Shown one piece after another: positions 37,179 to 45,214 of a stretch of 47,748 nt of DNA (positions are counted from its first letter, which is position 1; every line of letters begins with the position of its first letter). The DNA is from a candidate division CPR3 bacterium GWF2_35_18 (GTDB lineage: Bacteria; Patescibacteriota; CPR3; GWF2-35-18). Both the position numbers and the translations under genes were made by a program. Location: positions 1-47,748 of the forward strand of contig MESW01000010.1 in assembly GCA_001771135.1 (NCBI GenBank), written 5' to 3'. Below the pieces are notes generated by a model, which saw only the letters and a program-made list of their open reading frames with translations, was not told the origin of the DNA and ran no database searches.

Positions 37179-37703
37179 TTACCATTTGATTAAATACTCA
37201 AAATTTTCCGGAGAAATTGTACGAGAATCGATTTGTGGTACAACACCGAAATATTCAAAAGCCGCAAGCCATATTCCTTGGTAATGTTTAATATGGTAAG
37301 GATTGTTTTTCGTCCTAATTTTGATAGTATGGGAGTCTAATTCCTGAACGGTAATTTCAAATCCAGAAGTGACGGTGGAAAGCATCTTACCGAGATTACT
37401 GATTCCTTTATATAGATTATTTCCAATCAGTGAAAACATTGTTTTTCCAATGACGCTTTTGGTATAGGTTTGGAATGCTAATTTCCCTAGGTTTATATAC
37501 GCTTCATCATTAGCGGTTCCGTAGAGAATTTCACAAGAGGCTTTGGCAAATTTCACATCAAGTTCCATGGGATAATCTTTAAAAGCAAAAAAATCGACTT
37601 GACCAACTTTTTCCTTTAGTTTCTGAATTCCAGGTTCGCCTTTTTCTTTTTTAATTATGTTCACGATATTCTTAAGGAATAGGCCTTTTGTTTTTCTTTC
37701 CAT
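37179..37703 (-). CDS. DUF2378 (TIGR02265)-like protein
   Basis: LAFQTYTKSVIGKTMFSLIGNN ... HYQGIWLAAFEYFGVVPQIDSR...FEYLIKW. Confidence 0.5.
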   Translation of the reverse strand: MERKTKGLFLKNIVNIIKKEKGEPGIQKLKEKVGQVDFFAFKDYPMELDVKFAKASCEILYGTANDEAYINLGKLAFQTYTKSVIGKTMFSLIGNNLYKGISNLGKMLSTVTSGFEITVQELDSHTIKIRTKNNPYHIKHYQGIWLAAFEYFGVVPQIDSRTISPENFEYLIKW

Positions 37704-37744
37704 GAATTAATTATATACTTTTTTGATTTTATAGGAAAATACCC

Positions 37745-37772
37745 TTGACCGAAATTATAATTTTGGTAAAAT
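37745..37772 (+). promoter_or_regulatory. Candidate promoter
   Basis: TTGACC-N16-TAAAAT upstream of ATG 37801. Confidence 0.55.
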
Positions 37773-37800
37773 AAGAACATAGTTTAAATAAATACTGCCC

Positions 37801-38169
37801 ATGTCTTCACTTACAGAAATCCTTCTTATTATTGTAGTTACTACTCTAACTCTCACCCTTACTATTATAGGTGTTCAGCTTTTCCTGATATTAAGAGATG
37901 TTCGTGAAAGAATTATCAAGCTTGATCCAATTTTAGATAATGTTGTTGTTGAACAGGAACATCTAAACGAGATTTTAGTTTCTGCCAAAGATTCTTCAAA
38001 AAGAATAAACGAAACCACCAGCTATCTTTCTGATGAAGTAATTCATCCGATTGGGAATATTTTGTCGGCTGTAAAAGGAATAAGTCAGCTTATTGAGCCA
38101 TTTCGCGCGCGTCGTCAAACGCGTCGAGATTCTTTAGAAGAAGATTACGATGAAGATGAAAGGATTTAA
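37801..38169 (+). CDS. Small TM coiled-coil protein (DUF948-like)
   Basis: N-terminal TM helix then helical region and acidic tail; next to a YtxH-like gene. Confidence 0.55.
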   Translation: MSSLTEILLIIVVTTLTLTLTIIGVQLFLILRDVRERIIKLDPILDNVVVEQEHLNEILVSAKDSSKRINETTSYLSDEVIHPIGNILSAVKGISQLIEPFRARRQTRRDSLEEDYDEDERI

Positions 38170-38172
38170 TTT

Positions 38173-38694
38173 ATGAGTCATCAAGAATCATCACTAAGTG
38201 GTTTTATTAAAGGAATTGTACTTGGAGGGCTTATCGGAGCCGGTGTTGCAGCCTTACTTACTCCTCAAACAGGAGAAGAGACCCGAAAAATGCTGAAGAA
38301 AAAAAGTAAGGATATGGAGAAAAAAGCCCGTCGTTTTGTGGAAGATGTGTCAGAGAATTTAGAAGAGAACAAAGAAGATTTACAAAAAGATCTCCAAAAG
38401 AAAATAAATGCGGTTTCTTCCGTGATCGAAAAGAAAGCGGATAATATTAATGCTTTTCTAGATGACAAAAATGTTCAGCACGCTGTGACTTCAACCAAAA
38501 AATCTTTAGATGAGAGTCGTAAAGCTCTGGAAGATCTATGGAGTCGAAGACTGAGTCGAGTAAAGGAAGAAGAACCTCGTAAAAAAGAAGCTTCAGTAAA
38601 GAACACTAAAGATAGTAGTGAGGTGGAATTGGCTCGCAAAATTCTATCTCGTGCTTCAGGTAGAAGTTTCTATAAAAAATCTTCACGAAGATAA
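38173..38694 (+). CDS. YtxH-domain protein
   Basis: FIKGIVLGGLIGAGVAALLTPQTGEETRKMLKKKSKD. Confidence 0.8.
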   Translation: MSHQESSLSGFIKGIVLGGLIGAGVAALLTPQTGEETRKMLKKKSKDMEKKARRFVEDVSENLEENKEDLQKDLQKKINAVSSVIEKKADNINAFLDDKNVQHAVTSTKKSLDESRKALEDLWSRRLSRVKEEEPRKKEASVKNTKDSSEVELARKILSRASGRSFYKKSSRR

Positions 38695-38753
38695 ATAAGC
38701 CTATCAGTAAAATTCTAATTTTTTCAGCCTTTTAGTTTTTACGTAAATTTTTA

Positions 38754-38782
38754 TTGTTTTTTCCCTTATCTTATTCTAAAAT
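38754..38782 (+). promoter_or_regulatory. Candidate alaS promoter implying a leaderless transcript
   Basis: TTGTTT (38754-38759)-N17-TAAAAT (38777-38782), 6 nt before ATG 38789. Confidence 0.5.
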
Positions 38783-38788
38783 CAGATC

Positions 38789-40648
38789 ATGTTAACTCCT
38801 AACGAACTTCGGCAAAAATATCTCGACTTTTTTGTTAAACAAGGACACAAAATTATTCCTTCAGCTTCTTTGTTGCCTGAAAATGATCCCACCACACTTT
38901 TTACCAGTTGCGGAATGCAACCACTGGTGCCATATTTACTCGGGAAGGAACACCCACTTGGAATGAGGTTAACCGATTCTCAAAAAAGTTTTCGTTCTAA
39001 CGATATTGAAGAAGTGGGAGATAATCGACACACGACTTTCTTTGAAATGCTGGGTAATTGGTCTTTGGGTGATTACTTTAAAAGTAAACAGCTACCTTGG
39101 GTGTTTGAATTTTTGACTTCAGAAATTAAACTAGACCCGAAGAATCTTTATGTTACAGTGTTTCGGGGTAATAAAAATATAAATATTCCACGTGATGATG
39201 AAGCGATTAATATTTGGAAAAATCTGTTTAAAAGTGTAGGAATAGAAGCAGAAGTGGTTGACGGTGCAGAGAAAAAAGGCTTAGGAAATGGAAGAATATT
39301 TTCTTATGAAGATAATTGGTGGTCGAGATCCGGAATTCCGGATAAGATGCCAATTGGTGAACCAGGTGGACCGGACTCCGAAGTGTTTTATGATTTTGGC
39401 GCAGATTTAATGATTCATGAAAAATCTCGATTTAAAGCTCAAAAATGTCATGTAAATTGCGATTGCGGTCGATTTCTAGAAATTGGTAACAGCGTCTTTA
39501 TGGAGTATGTCAGAACGGAAAAGGGATTTGAAAAATTACCCAAAGCGAATGTGGATTTTGGCGGTGGATTTGAAAGAATTCTGGCAGCCATAAATAATGA
39601 CCCGGATGTTTTCAAAACAGAACTTTTTCAGCCAATTATTCGTAAATTAGAAGATCTAAGTGGGCAGAAGTATGAAGGTTTTGAAAATAATAAACGACCG
39701 TTTCGGATTATATCCGATCACATTAAAGCGGCAACTATGCTTGCTGCTGACGGCGTTTTCCCCAGTAACAAAGATCAGGGATATTTTTCGCGCCGATTAT
39801 TGCGCCGTTCCGTTGTTTACGCGAAAAAATTAGGAATTGATAAAAATTTCCTTTCCGATTTAATTCCGGTTGTCACGAAGATTTATGCTGAGGTTTATCC
39901 GGAAGTAAAAAAACAGGAAGGAACAATTCAAAAATATTTTTCAGAGGAAGAAGAGCGATTTAGGAAAACATTAAATCATGGACTTAAAGAATTTGAGAAG
40001 TTAATTACGGATAATCTAAAGAAAATAAGTGGGAAACAAGTTTTTGATTTATATCAGTCTTATGGTTTTCCAATTGAACTAACTGTTGAACTTGCGGAAG
40101 AAAAAGGTTTAGATGTGGATTTTGTTGAATTCGAAAAAGAGAAGCAGAAACATCAAGAAATTTCTCGCGAAGGAGCAAAGCAGAAATTCTCTGGAGGTCT
40201 TGCGGATCAGTCTGAGCAGACTACAAAACTTCACACTGCAACTCATCTTCTTCATCAGGCACTCCGAAATATTTTGGGCGAACACGTGAAGCAATCCGGT
40301 AGTAATATTACTCCAGAACGATTACGATTCGACTTTTCGCATCCAGAAAAGATGACGCCGGAGCAGATCACAAAAGTCGAAGCTGAAGTAAATTCTGTAA
40401 TCCAAAAAGACATACCGATTACGATGGAGATAACGACAGTTCCCGAAGCGAAAAAAGCTGGAGCTCTGGCTCTTTTTGAAGATAAGTATCAGGATAAAGT
40501 GAAGCTATATAAAGTTGGCTATTATTCGGTGGAAGTTTGTGGAGGGCCACATGTAGAGCATACGGGAATTCTGGGTAAGTTCCGAATTAAAAAAGAGGAA
40601 GGAATTGGTCGAGGATTACGAAGAATCAAAGCGGTATTAGAATCATAA
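38789..40648 (+). CDS. alaS: Alanyl-tRNA synthetase, short form without the C-terminal (C-Ala/DHHA1) domain
   Basis: LRQKYLDFFVKQGHKIIPSASLLP...FTSCGMQPLVPYLLG; editing-domain HTATHLLH and CGGPHVEHTG; ends soon after the editing domain (619 aa). Confidence 0.95.
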   Translation: MLTPNELRQKYLDFFVKQGHKIIPSASLLPENDPTTLFTSCGMQPLVPYLLGKEHPLGMRLTDSQKSFRSNDIEEVGDNRHTTFFEMLGNWSLGDYFKSKQLPWVFEFLTSEIKLDPKNLYVTVFRGNKNINIPRDDEAINIWKNLFKSVGIEAEVVDGAEKKGLGNGRIFSYEDNWWSRSGIPDKMPIGEPGGPDSEVFYDFGADLMIHEKSRFKAQKCHVNCDCGRFLEIGNSVFMEYVRTEKGFEKLPKANVDFGGGFERILAAINNDPDVFKTELFQPIIRKLEDLSGQKYEGFENNKRPFRIISDHIKAATMLAADGVFPSNKDQGYFSRRLLRRSVVYAKKLGIDKNFLSDLIPVVTKIYAEVYPEVKKQEGTIQKYFSEEEERFRKTLNHGLKEFEKLITDNLKKISGKQVFDLYQSYGFPIELTVELAEEKGLDVDFVEFEKEKQKHQEISREGAKQKFSGGLADQSEQTTKLHTATHLLHQALRNILGEHVKQSGSNITPERLRFDFSHPEKMTPEQITKVEAEVNSVIQKDIPITMEITTVPEAKKAGALALFEDKYQDKVKLYKVGYYSVEVCGGPHVEHTGILGKFRIKKEEGIGRGLRRIKAVLES

Positions 40649-40662
40649 ATATCTTTCCTTGC

Positions 40663-40691
40663 TTGCATTTCTGATTTTTCCCTTTTACAAT
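40663..40691 (+). promoter_or_regulatory. Candidate promoter for the ftsA/pilM-like gene
   Basis: TTGCAT-N17-TACAAT, 11 nt before ATG 40703. Confidence 0.45.
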
Positions 40692-40702
40692 GGTTAGTAT
40701 AT

Positions 40703-41950
40703 ATGCAATTTTTCAAACGCAAACCCAAAGACAAAGCATATCTCGCTCTTGATATCGGCTCCGAATTTGTAAAAGCCGTAGTTTTTAACGTCAAAGAGGG
40801 GAAAGTAAACGTACTTGGATATGGCAAACATCGTCAGGATTCCACCTCAATGCATGAAGGTCTTATTAAAGATTTAACTCAAGTTACTGAAAATTGTGAG
40901 TTGGCGATCACGCAAGCGGCTCTGCAAGCTGGTATCCGTCCGGCTGAGGCAGTTGTTGGGATTGCTGGTGAGCAGGTTCGTGGATTTACAACCTTGATTC
41001 AATTTGAAAGAGCCAAGCCTGATCAAAAAATCTCGGAAAAAGAGATGACGAATATTATTGAGAAGATTCAGGAAACATCTTACATAAATAGTCTAGACCA
41101 GATGAAAGAAGAGATTGGGAATGAGGATTTGGAGATAAAACTTGTTAACGCCGCTTTGACTCATATCATGATCGATGGAGAAAGGGTGGAAGATCCTTTG
41201 GGTTTCCGAGGTAAAAAAATTCAAGTGGGTGTTTTTAACGCCTATACTTCTTTGGTTTACTTAAGTCACTTACAAAAAATCGCTTCGAAATTGGAAGTCG
41301 AAATTTTAGCAATTGCGGCTGAGCCTTATACTTTAGCGGAAGGAATTATGCCGGAAGATGATCTAGATTATGAAAGTCTTGTTATTGATATTGGTGGAAG
41401 TACCACTGATGTTGTTGTTATTAGGCATCAAGATGTTGTTTCTACAAAGATGTTTGCTTTGGGTGGACAGATAGTTACTAAAGAAATTAGTGAGGCTTTT
41501 CAAATACCTTATGATGAAGCGGAAGATCTCAAAAATAAGTATTGTGAGAAAAAAATTGACGATGAAAAACAGCTAAAAAAATTGGAAGAAGCAATTACAG
41601 AATCTTTGACTCTTTGGGAAGTTGCTCTAAAAATTACTTTAAAAGAGTTTGCCGATTTGGAATATCTTCCCAGTAATATTTTGCTTGCAGGGGGTGGAAG
41701 TTTGTTACCTGAAATCAAGGAAATCTTGAAAAAGGTCGTTTCCGATGAAGAATTTCATTTTGCCAAAGAGTTTGTGATCAAGAATTTAACGCCACAGAGT
41801 TTTGGATATCTTTCCGATCAAACGGGAAAATTAGAATCTACCCAAGAGGTTGTTCCTCTTAGCTTAACGATGATGATTTTAGATCTTTTGGAAGAAGGAC
41901 AAAATCTTGATCAGGCAATGAAAAAAGGAATTCAAGTTTTTGAAAAATGA
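40703..41950 (+). CDS. FtsA/PilM-like actin-fold (SHS2) protein
   Basis: YLALDIGSEFVKAVVF, SLVIDIGGSTTDVVVI, ILLAGGGSLLPEI. Confidence 0.85.
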   Translation: MQFFKRKPKDKAYLALDIGSEFVKAVVFNVKEGKVNVLGYGKHRQDSTSMHEGLIKDLTQVTENCELAITQAALQAGIRPAEAVVGIAGEQVRGFTTLIQFERAKPDQKISEKEMTNIIEKIQETSYINSLDQMKEEIGNEDLEIKLVNAALTHIMIDGERVEDPLGFRGKKIQVGVFNAYTSLVYLSHLQKIASKLEVEILAIAAEPYTLAEGIMPEDDLDYESLVIDIGGSTTDVVVIRHQDVVSTKMFALGGQIVTKEISEAFQIPYDEAEDLKNKYCEKKIDDEKQLKKLEEAITESLTLWEVALKITLKEFADLEYLPSNILLAGGGSLLPEIKEILKKVVSDEEFHFAKEFVIKNLTPQSFGYLSDQTGKLESTQEVVPLSLTMMILDLLEEGQNLDQAMKKGIQVFEK

Positions 41951-41974
41951 GATCTTAACTTTAAGATAAATAAG

Positions 41975-43702
41975 ATGTTAATTTATTTAGAAAAACAAGA
42001 AAGCTTATATGACATTTTGAAAAAGATTAAAGCTTCTACCGAAGAAGGTCTTGAGCTTGTTGTGCCAGAGTATGCTTATCTTTCCAAAAACAGTCTGAAT
42101 TTTAAAATTATCAAAGAAGCAACTCTTAGTTATAAAAAGAAACTACATATAGTAACGACAGATAAAATCGTAGAGAAATTAGCCAAAAAAGACGGTATTC
42201 GGGTTTCGGAAAAACCACTTTCAAAAGAAAAGGTACATTGGGAAAACTATTCTGATACAGAGGCTGAAAAAATAGCTGAAGCAACTGAAAGTGAAAAGAA
42301 TAAGGAGATTGTTGAGGCTAAATCTGAAGAAATTATTTCTCCTCAAGTTGCAGATCAAGGTTTGATTATTAATCGAACGGAAAAAATGGCTGAAGACGAT
42401 GATGAAGATGAAATTGAAGTTCTGGAAAATGTTGTTGATGTGGATCAAAAAACTCCAGAGGAAAAATTTGGTAAAGGTGGGAAAAACAAAAATTACAAGA
42501 AAGCCAAAAGTTTCGGTAAAATCGCGGCTATCTTTATGCTGATCTGTTTAATATTTTTAGGAGGACTCGCAGCAGTTGTTTATTTTGTTTTGCCAAAAGC
42601 AACTGTCGAGATTATTCTAGCCGGTAAGGATATCTCTGCAGAAGCAAAAATTACCGTTGATGCCGGAGCAATTGATGTTAATAAAGAGACAAAGGTCATT
42701 CCCGGTTCGGTCATTTCTGTAGAAGAAACTGGACAAAAGACGATTTCGGCAACTGGTAGAAAAGAGATTGGAGAAAAAGGTTCAGGAACTGTTACGGTTC
42801 AGAACTTTGAGCTTGAGGATACTCTCTTTGCTTCCGGAACATCATTTACTGTTTATACTGGAGAAGTAGGTGCGGGTTTAATCTTCACAGCCACTACTGC
42901 TTTTACGGTTCCCGAGGGCACGGAAACAATTGAGGATAATGACGGAAGTCCTCAAAAAATTATTACTCCAGGAACCGTGAATGTTTCTGTAGTTGCCGCA
43001 GATATTGGTTCGAAATATAATCTGGCTGCGGATACTAATTTTACCGTTGGACAAGAAGCATACACCAGCTTCCGTGGGATAAATAATGATGCCTTTGCAG
43101 GAGGATCCTCACAAGAAGTTTCCATTGTGGCAGACGCGGATCATGCCAATCTTTTTACACAGCTTACAAATGAGCTTTATACCAAAGCAGCGACTGATCT
43201 CCAAAGTAAACTAGTTGGTGATCAAAAGCTGATTCAAAAATCAATTTCCAATAAAGTGATTTCTCAAGTTTATGATCAAGGAGTTTCGGCTGAAACGGAT
43301 AAGGTAACTTTGACCTTAAAAACAGAAAGCCGTGTGACTTTTTATTCTGAATCGCAGTTGAAGCAGGTTGTTAAAGATGCCGTACAGGCAAAAGCTCCGG
43401 AAGGATATTTTGTTACCGACAAAGATTTAATCGTCAGCTCGGAGTTTTTAAAAGCCGAAGATAACGGAAATCTTACCTTTAATGCCAAGGCTAGAACGAC
43501 TATTTATCCGACGATTGATGAGGCTCAACTACGTCAATCATTAAGAGGAATTACTCCGGCTGAAGCAGAAGCCTATTTGAAAGGAATGGATAAAGTTTTG
43601 GGATACAACATTTCTGTCTGGCCTCCGTTGCCTGATTTTATTCGTCGAATGCCTTTTATTGATACTCGTTTAGAGATAAAGACCACCATTCAAGGGGAAT
43701 AA
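41975..43702 (+). CDS. Single-TM protein with baseplate J-like extracytoplasmic domain
   Basis: TM IFMLICLIFLGGLAAVVYFVLPKATVEI; TVTVQNFELEDTLFASGTSFT...VVAADIGSKYNLAADTNFTV pattern. Confidence 0.65.
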   Translation: MLIYLEKQESLYDILKKIKASTEEGLELVVPEYAYLSKNSLNFKIIKEATLSYKKKLHIVTTDKIVEKLAKKDGIRVSEKPLSKEKVHWENYSDTEAEKIAEATESEKNKEIVEAKSEEIISPQVADQGLIINRTEKMAEDDDEDEIEVLENVVDVDQKTPEEKFGKGGKNKNYKKAKSFGKIAAIFMLICLIFLGGLAAVVYFVLPKATVEIILAGKDISAEAKITVDAGAIDVNKETKVIPGSVISVEETGQKTISATGRKEIGEKGSGTVTVQNFELEDTLFASGTSFTVYTGEVGAGLIFTATTAFTVPEGTETIEDNDGSPQKIITPGTVNVSVVAADIGSKYNLAADTNFTVGQEAYTSFRGINNDAFAGGSSQEVSIVADADHANLFTQLTNELYTKAATDLQSKLVGDQKLIQKSISNKVISQVYDQGVSAETDKVTLTLKTESRVTFYSESQLKQVVKDAVQAKAPEGYFVTDKDLIVSSEFLKAEDNGNLTFNAKARTTIYPTIDEAQLRQSLRGITPAEAEAYLKGMDKVLGYNISVWPPLPDFIRRMPFIDTRLEIKTTIQGE

Positions 43703-43726
43703 ATCTGCAGCTAAAATTTAAGTTAT

Positions 43727-44131
43727 ATGAATTATTTAGGGATTGATTTTGGAGAAAAGAAAATAGGATTGTCTCTTTCTGCCGGAGAGATTGCCCGGCC
43801 TTTTTTAGTATTAAGAGTAAAAAGCCCGGAATTGGGAATAGCCGAGATCAAAGAAATTTGTGAAGAAGAAGAGGTTGAAAAAATAATCGTGGGATTTCCA
43901 GAGTCAGATAAAAACTCGGAAATTGCCGCGAAAATAAAACAGTTTGCTGCAAATTTATCGCAAGCGATAAATTTACCTCTCGTTTTTCAAGATGAAACCC
44001 TTACTTCTTACGAAGCGCTACAGAAGATGATTGTTTCTGGCAAAAGCATGAAAAAGAGAAGGAAAGAAGATGCTTTTGCCGCGGCGATTATTCTTCAAGA
44101 CTATTTAGATAAATTAAAAATAAAAGAATAA
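43727..44131 (+). CDS. ruvX: Putative Holliday junction resolvase RuvX/YqgF
   Basis: YLGIDFGEKKIGLSLS, IIVGFPES, FQDETLTSYEA, KKRRKEDAFAAAIILQDYL. Confidence 0.92.
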   Translation: MNYLGIDFGEKKIGLSLSAGEIARPFLVLRVKSPELGIAEIKEICEEEEVEKIIVGFPESDKNSEIAAKIKQFAANLSQAINLPLVFQDETLTSYEALQKMIVSGKSMKKRRKEDAFAAAIILQDYLDKLKIKE

Positions 44132-44144
44132 AGATCAAAAACAA

Positions 44145-45155
44145 ATGAAAAAAAAGATATTTGTAATCGGAATAGTCCTATTTATTTTAATTGCAGGAAT
44201 TGGGGTCAGTTTCTATCTCTTCAATTTTTACCAGACTGCTCCGTCTACTGAGATCATTACTTACCCGTTTACTATTAATGAAGGTGAAACCGTAAGTACT
44301 ATAGCCAAAAATCTTCAGAGTGAAGGTTTTATTCGAAACGAGTTGATGTTTCGCTATATTGTTAGGAAAGAAGGACTTGTTTTACAGGCGGGAGAGTATC
44401 AACTTGCCAAAAACTTAGACGTGAAGAATTTAGCCTCCAGACTTACTCTGGGAACGTTTGATACCAAGATTACCATTATAGAGGGATGGCGGAGGGAAGA
44501 AATTGCCGATTATCTTTTTTCAAATAATGTTTTACCGGAAATTACGGCTAATGAAACAGATATTTTTTCCTTACGACTGAATATAATTAACAAAATCAAA
44601 GAAGGATATTTCTTTCCGGATACCTATGTGTTGCCAAAAAATACCAATTTATCTCAGCTTATCCAAATTGTAAAAGACAGTTTCAATTCAAAAGTGGAAA
44701 GTGAGATGATTAGCCAATTTCAAACTCAAGGACTGACTGTTGATGAAGCGGTGATTTTGGCTTCAATTGTGGAGAGAGAAGCCAGGACTGCTGAGTCCCG
44801 GAAAGTTGTCGCCGGAATTCTTTTGAAACGATGGCAAAATGATTGGCCTTTGGAAGCGGATGCCACAGTGCAATATGTGATTGCCGATCGTGATTGTATC
44901 AATAAATCAGATTGTACTTGGTGGACAAAAGAGATTACCGAAGATGACCTGAATCTCAATTCTCTTTTTAATACCCGTAAGAATTTGGAATTACCACCTG
45001 AAGCAATCTGTAATCCGTCTTTATCTTCTTTACAAGCAGTAGCTGATCCTACCGAAACTGATTATTGGTTTTACTTAACCGGTAATGATGGAAAGATGTA
45101 CTATGCGGAAACTCTTGAAGAGCATAATGAGAATATTTCTAAATTTCTTAACTAA
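44145..45155 (+). CDS. mltG: Endolytic murein transglycosylase MltG
   Basis: N-terminal TM; IIEGWRREEIADYL, EGYFFPDTYVLPK, ILASIVEREAR, EADATVQYVI, YFYLTGNDGKMYYAETLEEHNENI-type C-terminus. Confidence 0.92.
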   Translation: MKKKIFVIGIVLFILIAGIGVSFYLFNFYQTAPSTEIITYPFTINEGETVSTIAKNLQSEGFIRNELMFRYIVRKEGLVLQAGEYQLAKNLDVKNLASRLTLGTFDTKITIIEGWRREEIADYLFSNNVLPEITANETDIFSLRLNIINKIKEGYFFPDTYVLPKNTNLSQLIQIVKDSFNSKVESEMISQFQTQGLTVDEAVILASIVEREARTAESRKVVAGILLKRWQNDWPLEADATVQYVIADRDCINKSDCTWWTKEITEDDLNLNSLFNTRKNLELPPEAICNPSLSSLQAVADPTETDYWFYLTGNDGKMYYAETLEEHNENISKFLN

Positions 45156-45214
45156 GTTTTTATATTTAGTCTGAATTGCATCTTGTAAAGCAAAATGTTA
45201 TCTTAAATATTGAA

